In this document: in pieces, positions 45,495 through 53,673 of the stretch
Layout of the letters: each line of letters opens with the position of its first letter
How positions within the stretch are numbered: the stretch's first letter is position 1
NCBI GenBank assembly: GCA_016182965.1
Contig: JACPFM010000044.1
Span: 59,606 to 123,605, forward strand
DNA from: Deltaproteobacteria bacterium
Lineage (GTDB): Bacteria; Myxococcota_A; Polyangia; Polyangiales; JADJMO01
Length of the DNA: 64,000 bases
Reading direction: 5' to 3'
Notes under the pieces: generated by a model
The model's input: the letters and a program-made list of their open reading frames with translations, nothing else
Told to the model about the DNA's origin: nothing
Databases searched by the model: none
Translations under genes and position numbers: made by a program

Positions 45495-45777
45495 CAGTCG
45501 TCAGTCGTCAGTCATCAGTCGTCAGTCGTCAGTCGTCAGTCGTCAGTCGTCAGAGAGTGTGAATCTTCCGTCGAGATGGTCGAAGGTCGAAAAGGTCGAA
45601 GGTCGAGCCAAGGGGCGGAGCCCCTGGAACCCCTTGAACCCCTGGAACCGCTGGAAGTGGGCTCTCGATTCGACCTTCGACCCTCGACCTTCGACCTCGG
45701 AACCGCGCCGGTCCGGTTGTTTCACGTGCGGCGTTGCGTCTCCTGCTGACGACTGACGACTGATGACTGACGACTCA
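45495..45777. repeat. Nested inverted heptad-repeat region
   Basis: The 291-bp gap between two convergent genes is almost all repeat. Outer left arm: eight copies of CAGTCGT (45495-45550; the third is CAGTCAT). Outer right arm: TGACGAC units 45747-45774 including the variant TGATGAC, the reverse complement. Inner left arm: GGTCGAA units (45578-45607); inner right arm: TTCGACC units (45670-45697). Centre: four 9-mers CCCCTGGAA/CCCCTTGAA/CCCCTGGAA/CCGCTGGAA (45621-45656), with hairpin GGGGCGGAGCCCC before them. The whole could fold into a very long hairpin. Confidence 0.85.
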
Positions 45778-45783
45778 CACGAC

Positions 45784-46926
45784 TCACCTGATCAGCAGGC
45801 CGACCGTCGCGCCGCCGAGCACGAGCCAGGTCGACGAGATCTTGAACCGCACCAGCGCCACCGCGGAGATCACGAACAACGCCACCGTGAGCGGGCCGAC
45901 GAGCGCACCGCGACCGAGCTGCACCGTCACCACCGCCATGAGCGCGAGCGACGCGACGTTCACGCCGTCGAGAAGCCGGCCGGTGAGCGGCGAGGCGCGC
46001 AGGCGCGGAACGAGCGGCGCGCTGAGCGCCACGAAGACGAACGCGGGGAGGAAGATCCCGAGCGTCGCCGCGGCCGCGCCGGCGAACCCCGCGACCAGGT
46101 AGCCGACGAACGTCGCGGTGGTGAAGACCGGCCCGGGGGTGATCTGGCCCGCGGCGACGGCGTCGAGCAGCTGCGCCTCGGTCAGCCACTTCAGGCGTGT
46201 CACCACCTCGGTGCGCAGGAAGGCGACCAGCACGTAACCGCTGCCGAACAACACCGAGCCGATCTTGGCGAACGACAGGAACACCGCGCTCGCGGGGGGC
46301 GCGGCCGCGGCCGTCGCTGGCGCGAGACCGGCGGAGATCAAGACGGCCGCCGCACCCGATCGCCGCACCACGCCCATGGCGAGCACCCCGGCGCCGAGCA
46401 GGACCACGAGCTCGTGGACGCCGAGCGCGGTCGCGACGAGCGCGGCGACCCCGATCGCCGCGAGCGTGCCGGTCTTCACGGCCTTGCGCGCGAGCTCCCA
46501 GATCGCCTGCAGGACGACCGCGAGGACGATCGGCTTCACGGCGATCAGGATCCCGGCGACGGCCGGCAGCCGCCCGAAGCGCTGGTAGATCCACGCCAAC
46601 GCCAGGGTGATCGCCGCCGCGGGCAGGATGAAGCACGCGCCGGCCACGACCAGACCACGACCACCGGCCACCTTGCGCCCGACGTGGATCGCCACCTCGG
46701 TCGAGTTCGGGCCGGGGATGAGGTTCGCGGCGCCGACCATGTCGAGTAGCTCCGCGTGCGTGAGCCAGCCGCGCCGCCGCACGACCTCCGCTTCGAACAT
46801 CGCGATGTGCACCGCGGGACCACCGAAGGCGGTCACGCCAAGACGGAAGAACACGCGCGCGAGATCGATCAAAGACGCTCGCGCAGCGCCGTCGACGGCG
46901 GGATCCGACGCTACATTCGGGGGCAT
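45784..46926 (-). CDS. chrA: Chromate transporter family protein ChrA
   Basis: The 380-residue protein is the long, two-domain form: each half begins with the ChrA pattern, LGVTAFGGPAVHIAMFEAEVV at the N-terminus and SFAKIGSVLFGSGYVLVAFL in the second half. PGPNSTEVAIHVG and TPGPVFTTATFVGY are repeated conserved loops. About ten helices. Members export chromate by proton exchange, although many have unknown substrate. The ATG at 46926 shares the CATG of the divergent gene, so the true start could be a few codons further in. Confidence 0.9.
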   Translation of the reverse strand: MPPNVASDPAVDGAARASLIDLARVFFRLGVTAFGGPAVHIAMFEAEVVRRRGWLTHAELLDMVGAANLIPGPNSTEVAIHVGRKVAGGRGLVVAGACFILPAAAITLALAWIYQRFGRLPAVAGILIAVKPIVLAVVLQAIWELARKAVKTGTLAAIGVAALVATALGVHELVVLLGAGVLAMGVVRRSGAAAVLISAGLAPATAAAAPPASAVFLSFAKIGSVLFGSGYVLVAFLRTEVVTRLKWLTEAQLLDAVAAGQITPGPVFTTATFVGYLVAGFAGAAAATLGIFLPAFVFVALSAPLVPRLRASPLTGRLLDGVNVASLALMAVVTVQLGRGALVGPLTVALFVISAVALVRFKISSTWLVLGGATVGLLIR

Positions 46927-47188
46927 GTGGGAATGGCTCGTGCGGGTGTTCGGCGAAGGCTTCATGCCTCACGGGCACTGCTACCTGTGGTCACCCTCGA
47001 TGGTGTGGATGCAGGTGACGTCGAACTTCCTGATGGGCGCAGCGTACCTCTCGATCAGCGCGTCCCTGCACTACATCATCCGTCGCATTCGCGACGTGCC
47101 GTTCTCGTGGATGTACGTCGCGTTCGGCATCTTCATCGTGACCTTCCAGCTCGAGTCGCTCGTCGACGCAGCGCGCGCGTACAGTTGA
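46925..47188 (+). CDS. Stand-alone truncated sensor membrane domain (ETR-like)
   Basis: The 87-residue protein matches the N-terminal membrane part of ethylene-receptor-like histidine kinases: FMPHGHCYLWSPSMVWMQV, then two helices and RDVPFSWMYVAFGIFIV. In complete kinases this continues into a Cys-Gly-Thr-Thr-His segment and a third helix, but here it reads FQLESLVDAARAYS and stops. It may be a trimmed domain that became an accessory to the CheY-like gene that starts three bases later. Its start overlaps the ChrA start on the other strand. Confidence 0.65.
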   Translation: MWEWLVRVFGEGFMPHGHCYLWSPSMVWMQVTSNFLMGAAYLSISASLHYIIRRIRDVPFSWMYVAFGIFIVTFQLESLVDAARAYS

Positions 47189-47191
47189 GCG

Positions 47192-47566
47192 ATGGCGGCC
47201 GATATCCTCATCGTCGACGATGACCGCGAAGTCCGCGAGACGTTGCGGGACGTGCTGTCCGACGAGGGCTTCGAGGTGCACGTCGCCGCCGACGGCGAGC
47301 ACGCCTTCGGCATGATCGACGCCGGCCTGCGGCCGAACCTGATCCTCCTCGACCTGATGATGCCGCTCCTCGACGGGGTGGAGTTCCGCGCCGCGCAGCG
47401 GCGCGATCCGCGCATCGCGGCGGTTCCGGTGGTCTTCATCTCGGCGACCTCCACCCGGCCGTCGTCGGTCGACCTGGCCGGCGCGCCGCTCGTCGCGAAG
47501 CCGTTCGATCTCGACGAGCTGCTTCAGGCCGTGACCGACGCGCTCGCGTCGGCGGCGGTGTCGTGA
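47192..47566 (+). CDS. CheY-like single-domain response regulator
   Basis: The 124-residue receiver has the acidic pair (LIVDDD), phosphoacceptor Asp in LILLDLMMP, Ser/Thr in FISATS and Lys in VAKPFD. There is no output domain. It likely relays phosphate from a local kinase; the convergent CHASE kinase (47577-49214) is the nearest candidate. It follows the truncated membrane domain by three bases. Confidence 0.94.
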   Translation: MAADILIVDDDREVRETLRDVLSDEGFEVHVAADGEHAFGMIDAGLRPNLILLDLMMPLLDGVEFRAAQRRDPRIAAVPVVFISATSTRPSSVDLAGAPLVAKPFDLDELLQAVTDALASAAVS

Positions 47567-47576
47567 AGCCGCCGAG

Positions 47577-49214
47577 TCACCCGAGCGGCAGCTGCACCAC
47601 GAACGTCGCGCCGCCTCCGGGCGTCGGCTCGACGTCGATGGTGCCGCGCAGGCGCTCGACGACGCGGCGCACGATCCACAGCCCGACGCCGAGCCCGGGG
47701 TAGTTCCGCGCCGAGACTCCGCGCTCGAACTTGCCGAAGATGCGCGCGCGATCGACCTCGGCGATCCCGATGCCGTGATCGCGAACGGTCAGGCGCGCGC
47801 GCCCTTCCCGTTCGGCGACCCCGATCTCGACAGGGGAGGCGCGCCCGTACTTCGCGGCGTTCGAGAGCAGGTTCGTGGCGACCTGCTCGATGCGTACGCG
47901 ATCCCAGTGGCCGACCACGGCGTCGTCGGCGTCGAGGGTGACGGTGCACCCGGCATCGACGAAGGTGTCTTCCATGCGCGCGGCGACGTCGCGCACGATC
48001 TCTGCGAGATCGACGGCTTCGGGCGCCGCGGCGCTCGCGTCGCCGCCCTCGCCGGACTCGAGCAGCGTCGCGACGAGCGCGGTGAGCCGCTCGCTCGAGC
48101 GCTGCAGGGCCTGCAGCTTGCGCGCGATCTTCGGATCGGCGTCCTTGCCGAGGGCGCGCCGCAGCGCCTGCACCTGCAGCCGGAGCGGAGTGAGCGGCGT
48201 CTTCAGCTCGTGCGCCGCCAGCGTGAGGAACTCCTCGCGCGCGCGTAGCTCGTCTTCGGCGCGTAGGCGCGCCTCGACCAGCCGGCGCATCGAGGCCGCG
48301 AGCGCGATCGTGGCGACGGCGCCGAACGCGACGGCCCACGCCGCGTTGCGGACGGGCGCCTTGCGGTGGAAGCCGGCGCGCGGGGCGAATCGCAGCGTCC
48401 ACGTGCGGCCGCCCGCGTCGATGCGCCGGATCCGCGACGGACCCTCGTTCGGCTGAGCCCCGATCGCGCGGAAGAGCGCGTCGCGCTCGCTCACCTGCTC
48501 GCCGTCGTAGACGTCGAGATCGATCTCGCGTCGCGGCGCGGCCGCGAGCACGCCCTCGATGAAGCGTCGCGCGTTGAACGGGCTGTAGACGAAGCCGCGC
48601 AGCTTGTCCGGCGCGTCGTAGAGCGGCACGTAGACGAGGAAGCCCGGATCGGCCGCGCCGCCCTCCTGCACCAGCACCACCCGGCCGCTCGTCGCCGGGT
48701 TGCCGCTGCGCCACGCGCGATCCATCGCGTCGCGCCGGGTGGGCTCGCTGTACATGTCGTAGCCGATCGCGCGGAGGTTGCGCTCGTCGCGCGGCTCGAG
48801 GAGGACGATCGCGGTGTACGGATCGCGCTCGCCCGGCGGCCACAGCTTGTAGGCGGGATCGTCGGCGCGCCGCTCCTCGAGGTGCGCGGCGAGCCGGTCC
48901 TTCGGCACGAGCTCCGACCACCCGATCCCCTGGAACCCCTTGTAGCGACCGACGAGGTTGAGCTCCGCGACGTAGCGGCCGAACGACGCGCGATCGACGT
49001 GCGCCGTCTTCATGTGCGCGCGCGTCGAAAGGAGCGCCTCGCGGTGCGCGGCGAGGTGCTCGACGATGTTGTGGGTGAGCCCGGCGACCAGCTCGTCGAA
49101 GCGGTGCTCGTCGCGCAGGCGCTCCTCGCGATCGGCGAACATGGCGAGCACGCCGGTGAGCGCGGCGCCGAGCGCGGCGACGAGCCACGGGCCGACGCGC
49201 GCGACGCGAATCAC
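47577..49214 (-). CDS. CHASE-domain sensor histidine kinase
   Basis: The 545-residue kinase has one N-terminal helix, a CHASE-type sensor (about 45-265; FQGIGWSELVPKDR, RDPYTAIVLLEPRDERN, FLVYVPLYDAPDKLRGFVYSPF), a second helix (AAWAVAFGAVATIALAASM) and a kinase core with His in LAAHELKTPLTPLR, N-box TNLLSNAAKYG, and DHGIGI. CHASE domains sense small diffusible ligands outside the cell. GTG 49214 has GGAGGAGCGGG directly upstream. It is convergent with the CheY-like gene, ten bases away. Confidence 0.92.
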   Translation of the reverse strand: MIRVARVGPWLVAALGAALTGVLAMFADREERLRDEHRFDELVAGLTHNIVEHLAAHREALLSTRAHMKTAHVDRASFGRYVAELNLVGRYKGFQGIGWSELVPKDRLAAHLEERRADDPAYKLWPPGERDPYTAIVLLEPRDERNLRAIGYDMYSEPTRRDAMDRAWRSGNPATSGRVVLVQEGGAADPGFLVYVPLYDAPDKLRGFVYSPFNARRFIEGVLAAAPRREIDLDVYDGEQVSERDALFRAIGAQPNEGPSRIRRIDAGGRTWTLRFAPRAGFHRKAPVRNAAWAVAFGAVATIALAASMRRLVEARLRAEDELRAREEFLTLAAHELKTPLTPLRLQVQALRRALGKDADPKIARKLQALQRSSERLTALVATLLESGEGGDASAAAPEAVDLAEIVRDVAARMEDTFVDAGCTVTLDADDAVVGHWDRVRIEQVATNLLSNAAKYGRASPVEIGVAEREGRARLTVRDHGIGIAEVDRARIFGKFERGVSARNYPGLGVGLWIVRRVVERLRGTIDVEPTPGGGATFVVQLPLG

Positions 49215-49301
49215 CCCGCTCCTCCGGCAGGGGCGCAGGGCGGGATCGGACGAGGCGTGCACGGGTCCACGGCCCGGCCATGCAGCCGGCACCCGTCCGG
49301 G

Positions 49302-50465
49302 TCAAGCCGCATGCGTCACACCGCGGCGCGACCATCGCGCCGCGAGCGCCGTCGCCGCCGCCAGGAGCAGCGCCGTGCGCACCGACAGCGCGCGCGAGAG
49401 CGCCGCGCCGAAGAGCGATCCGAGCCACGGCAGCCCGATCAGCGTCGTCGCGTAGAGGCCGAGGACGCGGCCGCGAACGGCAGGGGCCGCGGCGTGCTGG
49501 AGCGCCGCCGCGATTCCGGTGGTCGTCGCGGTGGCCGAGGCGCCGGCGGCGACCAACGACAAGAGCGCCACGATCCGACTGGGCGCGGCCGCGAGCGCCC
49601 CGAGCGAAATGGCGAGCGCGAGCAGGGCGCGGCGAATCGCGCGATCGCGCGTGCGATCGTCGATCGCGGCCCGCGTCGACAGGACGATCGCCGCGCCGAC
49701 GGCGCCGACGCCGCTCGCCGACAAGAGGAAACCATAGGTGCGGGCCTCGCCGTCGAGGGCCCGGGCGACCAGGGGCAGCAGCTGCGGGTAGGACCGCGCG
49801 CCGATCGCGACGATCGCCGCGACGAGCAGCAGCGCGCGGACGCGCGGCAGGGCGAGGGCGTCGGCGAGCGAGGCACGCCCGCGGCGGGGCGACGCCGGTC
49901 GGGGCAGCGTCGGCAGCACCAGCAGCAGCCCCACGAAGCTCATTGCATTCAGGAGGAAGCACCACGCGGGCCCCAGGGCGTGGAGGACCAGGCCGGCGAG
50001 CGCCGGTCCGATCATCGCCGCGACCTGGAACGACGCCGCGCTCAGCGCGACGGCGGAGTCGAGGTCCGCGGCGGGGACCAGCTCGGACACCAGCGCCTGA
50101 CGCGCCGGGTTGTCGGCGGCGAGGGCGACCGCGGAGACCGCGCTGGCCACGAGCAGCTGCCACGGCCGCAGCGCGCCGGCGAACGAGAGCGCCGCGAGCG
50201 CCACCGCCACGGCGATCCCGAGAAGCTGCGTGACGACGAGCACGCGCGCCCGATCGAAGCGATCGACGAGCGATCCCCCGATCACCGGCAGCACGATCAT
50301 GGGTATCGCCACCGACGCGCCGAGCCACCCGAGCCAGAGCGGATCGTCGGTCTGCCGATAGATCACCCACGCACGCGCGACGTTCTGCATCCACGTGCCG
50401 ACCGCCGACGTCGCCGCCGCGACCCAGAAGATCGCGAACGCACGATGCCGCAGCGCGGGGGGCAC
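49302..50465 (-). CDS. MFS transporter (EntS-like exporter)
   Basis: The 387-residue protein has about 12 hydrophobic helices, starting FAIFWVAAATSAVGTWMQNVARAW and with SLVDRFDRARVLVVTQ as the cytoplasmic loop, the pattern of the MFS_3/enterobactin-exporter-type group. The GTG start directly follows the pqqC stop. This placement makes it a candidate exporter for PQQ or another product of the locus, but the substrate is not shown by sequence. Confidence 0.88.
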   Translation of the reverse strand: MPPALRHRAFAIFWVAAATSAVGTWMQNVARAWVIYRQTDDPLWLGWLGASVAIPMIVLPVIGGSLVDRFDRARVLVVTQLLGIAVAVALAALSFAGALRPWQLLVASAVSAVALAADNPARQALVSELVPAADLDSAVALSAASFQVAAMIGPALAGLVLHALGPAWCFLLNAMSFVGLLLVLPTLPRPASPRRGRASLADALALPRVRALLLVAAIVAIGARSYPQLLPLVARALDGEARTYGFLLSASGVGAVGAAIVLSTRAAIDDRTRDRAIRRALLALAISLGALAAAPSRIVALLSLVAAGASATATTTGIAAALQHAAAPAVRGRVLGLYATTLIGLPWLGSLFGAALSRALSVRTALLLAAATALAARWSRRGVTHAA

Positions 50466-51137
50466 TCACCCTCCGTCAATCGCGTCCAGGATCGCCCACA
50501 GGATGTCGCACTTGGTCACGAAGGCCTCGATGCAGCGCTCTTGCAGCGCGCGAGTGTCGGCGTGGCGCACGACGTACTCTAGCGCCTCCGTCGCGTCGGT
50601 GCGCGCCCGCGGCACCCGGGCGCGGAAGTACGCGAGGGTCGCGCGGTCGACCCACGGGTAGTGCCGCTCCCACGCCGCGAGGCGCTCCTCCATCAGCTCG
50701 GGCGAGAAGAACTCGGTGAGCGACGAGGCGACCGCCTCGACGAGGCTGCGCTCGCGCACCAGCGTCAGGTACGCGTCGCACGCGAACCGCACGGCGGGAC
50801 GTACCCCCCGCTCGCTCCGCACCTCGTCGGGGTCGAGCCCCACGCCGCGCGCGAGCTCGAGCCACATCGCGATGCCGCCCTCCGGATCGTCGTGGTCGTG
50901 GATGCGCCGGATCCACGCGCGGCGGAACGCGGGATCGTCGCTCTTGCTCAGGATGAGCGCGTCCTTGCGCGGGATGCGCGCCTGATAGCAGAAGCGATTG
51001 GCCACCCAGACCTGCAGCTCCTCGCGCGAGAGCAGGCCCTCGTGCATGCGCACGTGGAACGGGTGGCGATCGTGGTAGCGGGTGGACGCCTCGGCGCGCA
51101 GTCGTTCGACGAGCTCCTCTCGGCCGAGCGGGGTCAT
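50466..51137 (-). CDS. pqqC: Pyrroloquinoline-quinone synthase PqqC
   Basis: The 223-residue all-helical protein carries HPFHVRMHEGLLSREELQVWVANRFCYQ and the later RIHDHDDPEGGIAMWLEL, both PqqC signatures, with the active-site His cluster. It carries out the final ring closure and oxidation to PQQ. It overlaps pqqB by four bases and is followed by the MFS gene. pqqA, pqqD and pqqE are not in this window. Confidence 0.92.
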   Translation of the reverse strand: MTPLGREELVERLRAEASTRYHDRHPFHVRMHEGLLSREELQVWVANRFCYQARIPRKDALILSKSDDPAFRRAWIRRIHDHDDPEGGIAMWLELARGVGLDPDEVRSERGVRPAVRFACDAYLTLVRERSLVEAVASSLTEFFSPELMEERLAAWERHYPWVDRATLAYFRARVPRARTDATEALEYVVRHADTRALQERCIEAFVTKCDILWAILDAIDGG

Positions 51138-52030
51138 GCGTCGAGCTCCATTCCGTCGAACGCGACCGCGCAGCCCGCGGCCTCGACCGCGAGGCGCTCG
51201 CGCGAGCCTGCGACGAGGATCGGGTTGGTGTTGTTCACGTGCACGTAGACCTTCCGGCGGGCGCGCGCGGCGGCGAGCGCGCCGAGCGACGACTGCACCG
51301 GCAGGTGCCCCATGTCCTCCGCGCGCGCCTCGGCGAGGCCCTGGGCGACGAGCTCGTCGCTCGACCAGAAGGTGCCGTCGAAGAGGAGGACGTCGGGAGC
51401 GTCGAGCGAAGGCAAGCCGTCGAGCGACGCGACGGCCGGCGCGTAGAGCACGCGCCTGCCGTGCGCCGCGATCTCGAGCGCCACGTTGTCCTCCGGTCGC
51501 GGCGCGACGACGCCGCGCAGGTGGATCGGCGGCCTGCCGGCGACCCCGTGCGCGGTGATCGACAGACCGGCGATCGTGGTCGCATGGCCGAGCGACAGCG
51601 GGACGCGCGTGAGCTGCCCGGGAAACCGCTGCAGCGTGCGGAGGAGCACGTTGCGCTCGAAGAGCCCGGAGAGGACCGATCCGGTGGCGGCGAGCGTGAG
51701 CGGCTGCCGCTCCCGCAGCGAGAGCAGACCGGCGACGTGATCGACGTCGCCGTTACACAACGCGAGCGCCACGACCGGCGAGTGCCGCGGCGCGCGCGGC
51801 CAGAGGAACGCGCTCGCGGCGATCTGGCGGAGCACGTCCGGCGACGCGTTGAGCAAGACCCACCGTTCGCCGTCCGCCGACGCCGCGATCGCGTCCTGCG
51901 TGCGCGGGGAGGCGCGCGGATCGCCCGCGCGGGCGAGGGTGCAGCACGCGCACGCGCAGTTCCACTGCGGGAACCCGCCGCCGGCCGCGGCGCCGAGCAC
52001 CCGCACGCGCAGGTAGGGGCCATTCGCCAT
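51134..52030 (-). CDS. pqqB: PQQ biosynthesis protein PqqB
   Basis: The 298-residue protein starts with a beta-lactamase-fold region: VLGAAAGGGFPQWNCACACC, the PqqB mark, followed by SADGERWVLLNASPDVLRQ and later TFWSSDELV and VYVHVNNTNPIL. PqqB belongs to the metallo-beta-lactamase fold and is thought to hydroxylate a tyrosine-derived intermediate or act in PQQ transport. It heads the operon pqqB-pqqC-MFS. I could find no PqqA-like peptide (E-x3-Y motif) in the 200 bp upstream. Confidence 0.92.
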   Translation of the reverse strand: MANGPYLRVRVLGAAAGGGFPQWNCACACCTLARAGDPRASPRTQDAIAASADGERWVLLNASPDVLRQIAASAFLWPRAPRHSPVVALALCNGDVDHVAGLLSLRERQPLTLAATGSVLSGLFERNVLLRTLQRFPGQLTRVPLSLGHATTIAGLSITAHGVAGRPPIHLRGVVAPRPEDNVALEIAAHGRRVLYAPAVASLDGLPSLDAPDVLLFDGTFWSSDELVAQGLAEARAEDMGHLPVQSSLGALAAARARRKVYVHVNNTNPILVAGSRERLAVEAAGCAVAFDGMELDA

Positions 52031-52227
52031 CGTGGCTCCGATGACGTCGCGCGATCTGGAGTGGCGCTGGCATCACCGAACAGGTCGCCGAAGAGACGCC
52101 AGCGTCCACCACGGTCGCTGCCCCGGCACCCGGCACGAGGTGTGCTCATCGACATCTGCTGCGCGCAACGCGTGGTCCCGGTATCCGCCTGGGGGCCGGG
52201 CGCCGCGGCAGGGATCGGAGCGAAGCG

Positions 52228-53673
52228 GTGGCCCCCAGTCGACGTTCGGACCCGTGGCTCGCCGCGCACGCGTCGCGCGCCGTCACGCTCGTCGAGAGCA
52301 TCACCGTGCCGAGCCCGATCGCCCTGCAGGGCTTCCTCGAGGCGGCGCCGGACGCGATCGTGGTCGCCGACCCGAGCGGTCGGATCGTGATCGCGAATGC
52401 GCTCACCGAGCGCATGTTCGGATACTCCCGGGACGAGCTGATTGGCCAGCGCATCGAGCTCCTGGTGCCCGAACGCTACCGAGACGTCCACATCGCGCAC
52501 CGTTCGGGGTATTTCCGCGAGCCACGGACGCGCCCGATGGGCGAAGGGCGCGCGCTGTTCGGCCGCCGCAAGGACGGGACCGAACTCGCCGTCGAGATCA
52601 GCCTCAGCCCTCTCGAGACCGATCGAGGCACGCTCGTCATCAGCATCATCCGTGACACGACGCACCGGCGCCAGGCCGAGGCGAAGTTCCGCGGCCTGCT
52701 CGAGTCTGCTCCCGACGGGATCGTCGTCGTGGACGGCGCCGCGCGGATCACGATCGTCAACACCCAGACCGAGCGGATCTTCGGGTATGCGCGCGACGAG
52801 CTGATCGGAAACTCCATCGAGATCCTCGTCCCGGAGGGGTACCGGACCGTCCACGTCGCGCACCGCAACGGCTACCTCCAGAACCCCAAGACGCGCCCGA
52901 TGGGCGGCGCGTCGACCTCGCTGACCGGCCGGAAGAAGGACGGCACGGAGTTCCCCGTCGAGATCAGCCTCTCGCCGATGCACACCGACGAGGGGCTGCT
53001 GGTCACGGCTGCGATCCGCGACATCAGCGAACGCAAGTTGGCCGAGACCCGGCTGCGGACGTCGCTGAAGGAGAAGGAGGTGCTGCTGAAGGAGGTCCAC
53101 CATCGCGTGAAGAACAACCTGCAGATCGTGTCGAGCATGCTCAATCTGCAGATGGACCAGATCGAGGACCCCAAGGCGCTGGGCCTCTTCCGCGAGAGCC
53201 AGGCGCGCGTCCGTTCGATCGCGCTGTTCCACGAGAAGCTCTACCAGTCGAAGGACCTGGCCCATGTCGACATCGCCGAGTACTTGAGGGCAGTCACAAC
53301 GAGCCTGTTCGCGAGCTACGGTGTCGAGCCCCAGGACATCGCCCTGTCGATCGACGCCGAGGACGTGCAGCTGGCGGTCGACGCGGCGATCTCGTGCGGG
53401 CTGATCGTCAACGAGCTCGTCTCCAACGCGCTGAAGCACGCGTTCCCGCGCGGGCGCAAGGGGTCGATCGAGGTGACGCTCCGCCGCGACGGCAGACGTG
53501 TCGTGCTCGAGGTGCGCGACGACGGCGTGGGCTTCCCCGAAGCCGTCGACTTCCGCAACCCGACGACGCTGGGCTTGAGGCTGGTGAGCATCCTCGCCGA
53601 GCAGATCCGCGGGACCGTCGATCTCGAGCGCCGCGACGGGACCCGCTTCCACATCCCGTTCGAGGCCCCATGA
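52228..53673 (+). CDS. Tandem-PAS HisKA_2 sensor histidine kinase
   Basis: The 481-residue soluble kinase has two near-identical PAS domains (about 33-150 and 155-275; each contains ANA/NTQTERMFGY-type text and RKDGTE), then the HisKA_2 helix EVHHRVKNNLQIVSSMLNLQ with the phosphoacceptor His, and an ATPase domain with NELVSNALKHAFP. There is no membrane helix. GTG start follows GGAG. The stop overlaps the next gene (ATGA), a receiver-PAS-GAF-kinase hybrid, so the two are a coupled signalling pair. Confidence 0.92.
   Translation: MAPSRRSDPWLAAHASRAVTLVESITVPSPIALQGFLEAAPDAIVVADPSGRIVIANALTERMFGYSRDELIGQRIELLVPERYRDVHIAHRSGYFREPRTRPMGEGRALFGRRKDGTELAVEISLSPLETDRGTLVISIIRDTTHRRQAEAKFRGLLESAPDGIVVVDGAARITIVNTQTERIFGYARDELIGNSIEILVPEGYRTVHVAHRNGYLQNPKTRPMGGASTSLTGRKKDGTEFPVEISLSPMHTDEGLLVTAAIRDISERKLAETRLRTSLKEKEVLLKEVHHRVKNNLQIVSSMLNLQMDQIEDPKALGLFRESQARVRSIALFHEKLYQSKDLAHVDIAEYLRAVTTSLFASYGVEPQDIALSIDAEDVQLAVDAAISCGLIVNELVSNALKHAFPRGRKGSIEVTLRRDGRRVVLEVRDDGVGFPEAVDFRNPTTLGLRLVSILAEQIRGTVDLERRDGTRFHIPFEAP

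Noticed and set aside
45495..45777. CRISPR-like repeat array
   Set aside because: Units are contiguous 7-mers or 9-mers without unique spacers, and no cas gene is near.
52031..52227. A PqqA precursor peptide upstream of pqqB
   Set aside because: No short ORF on the minus strand here has the E-x3-Y core of PqqA; the frames are Ala/Val/Arg-rich only.
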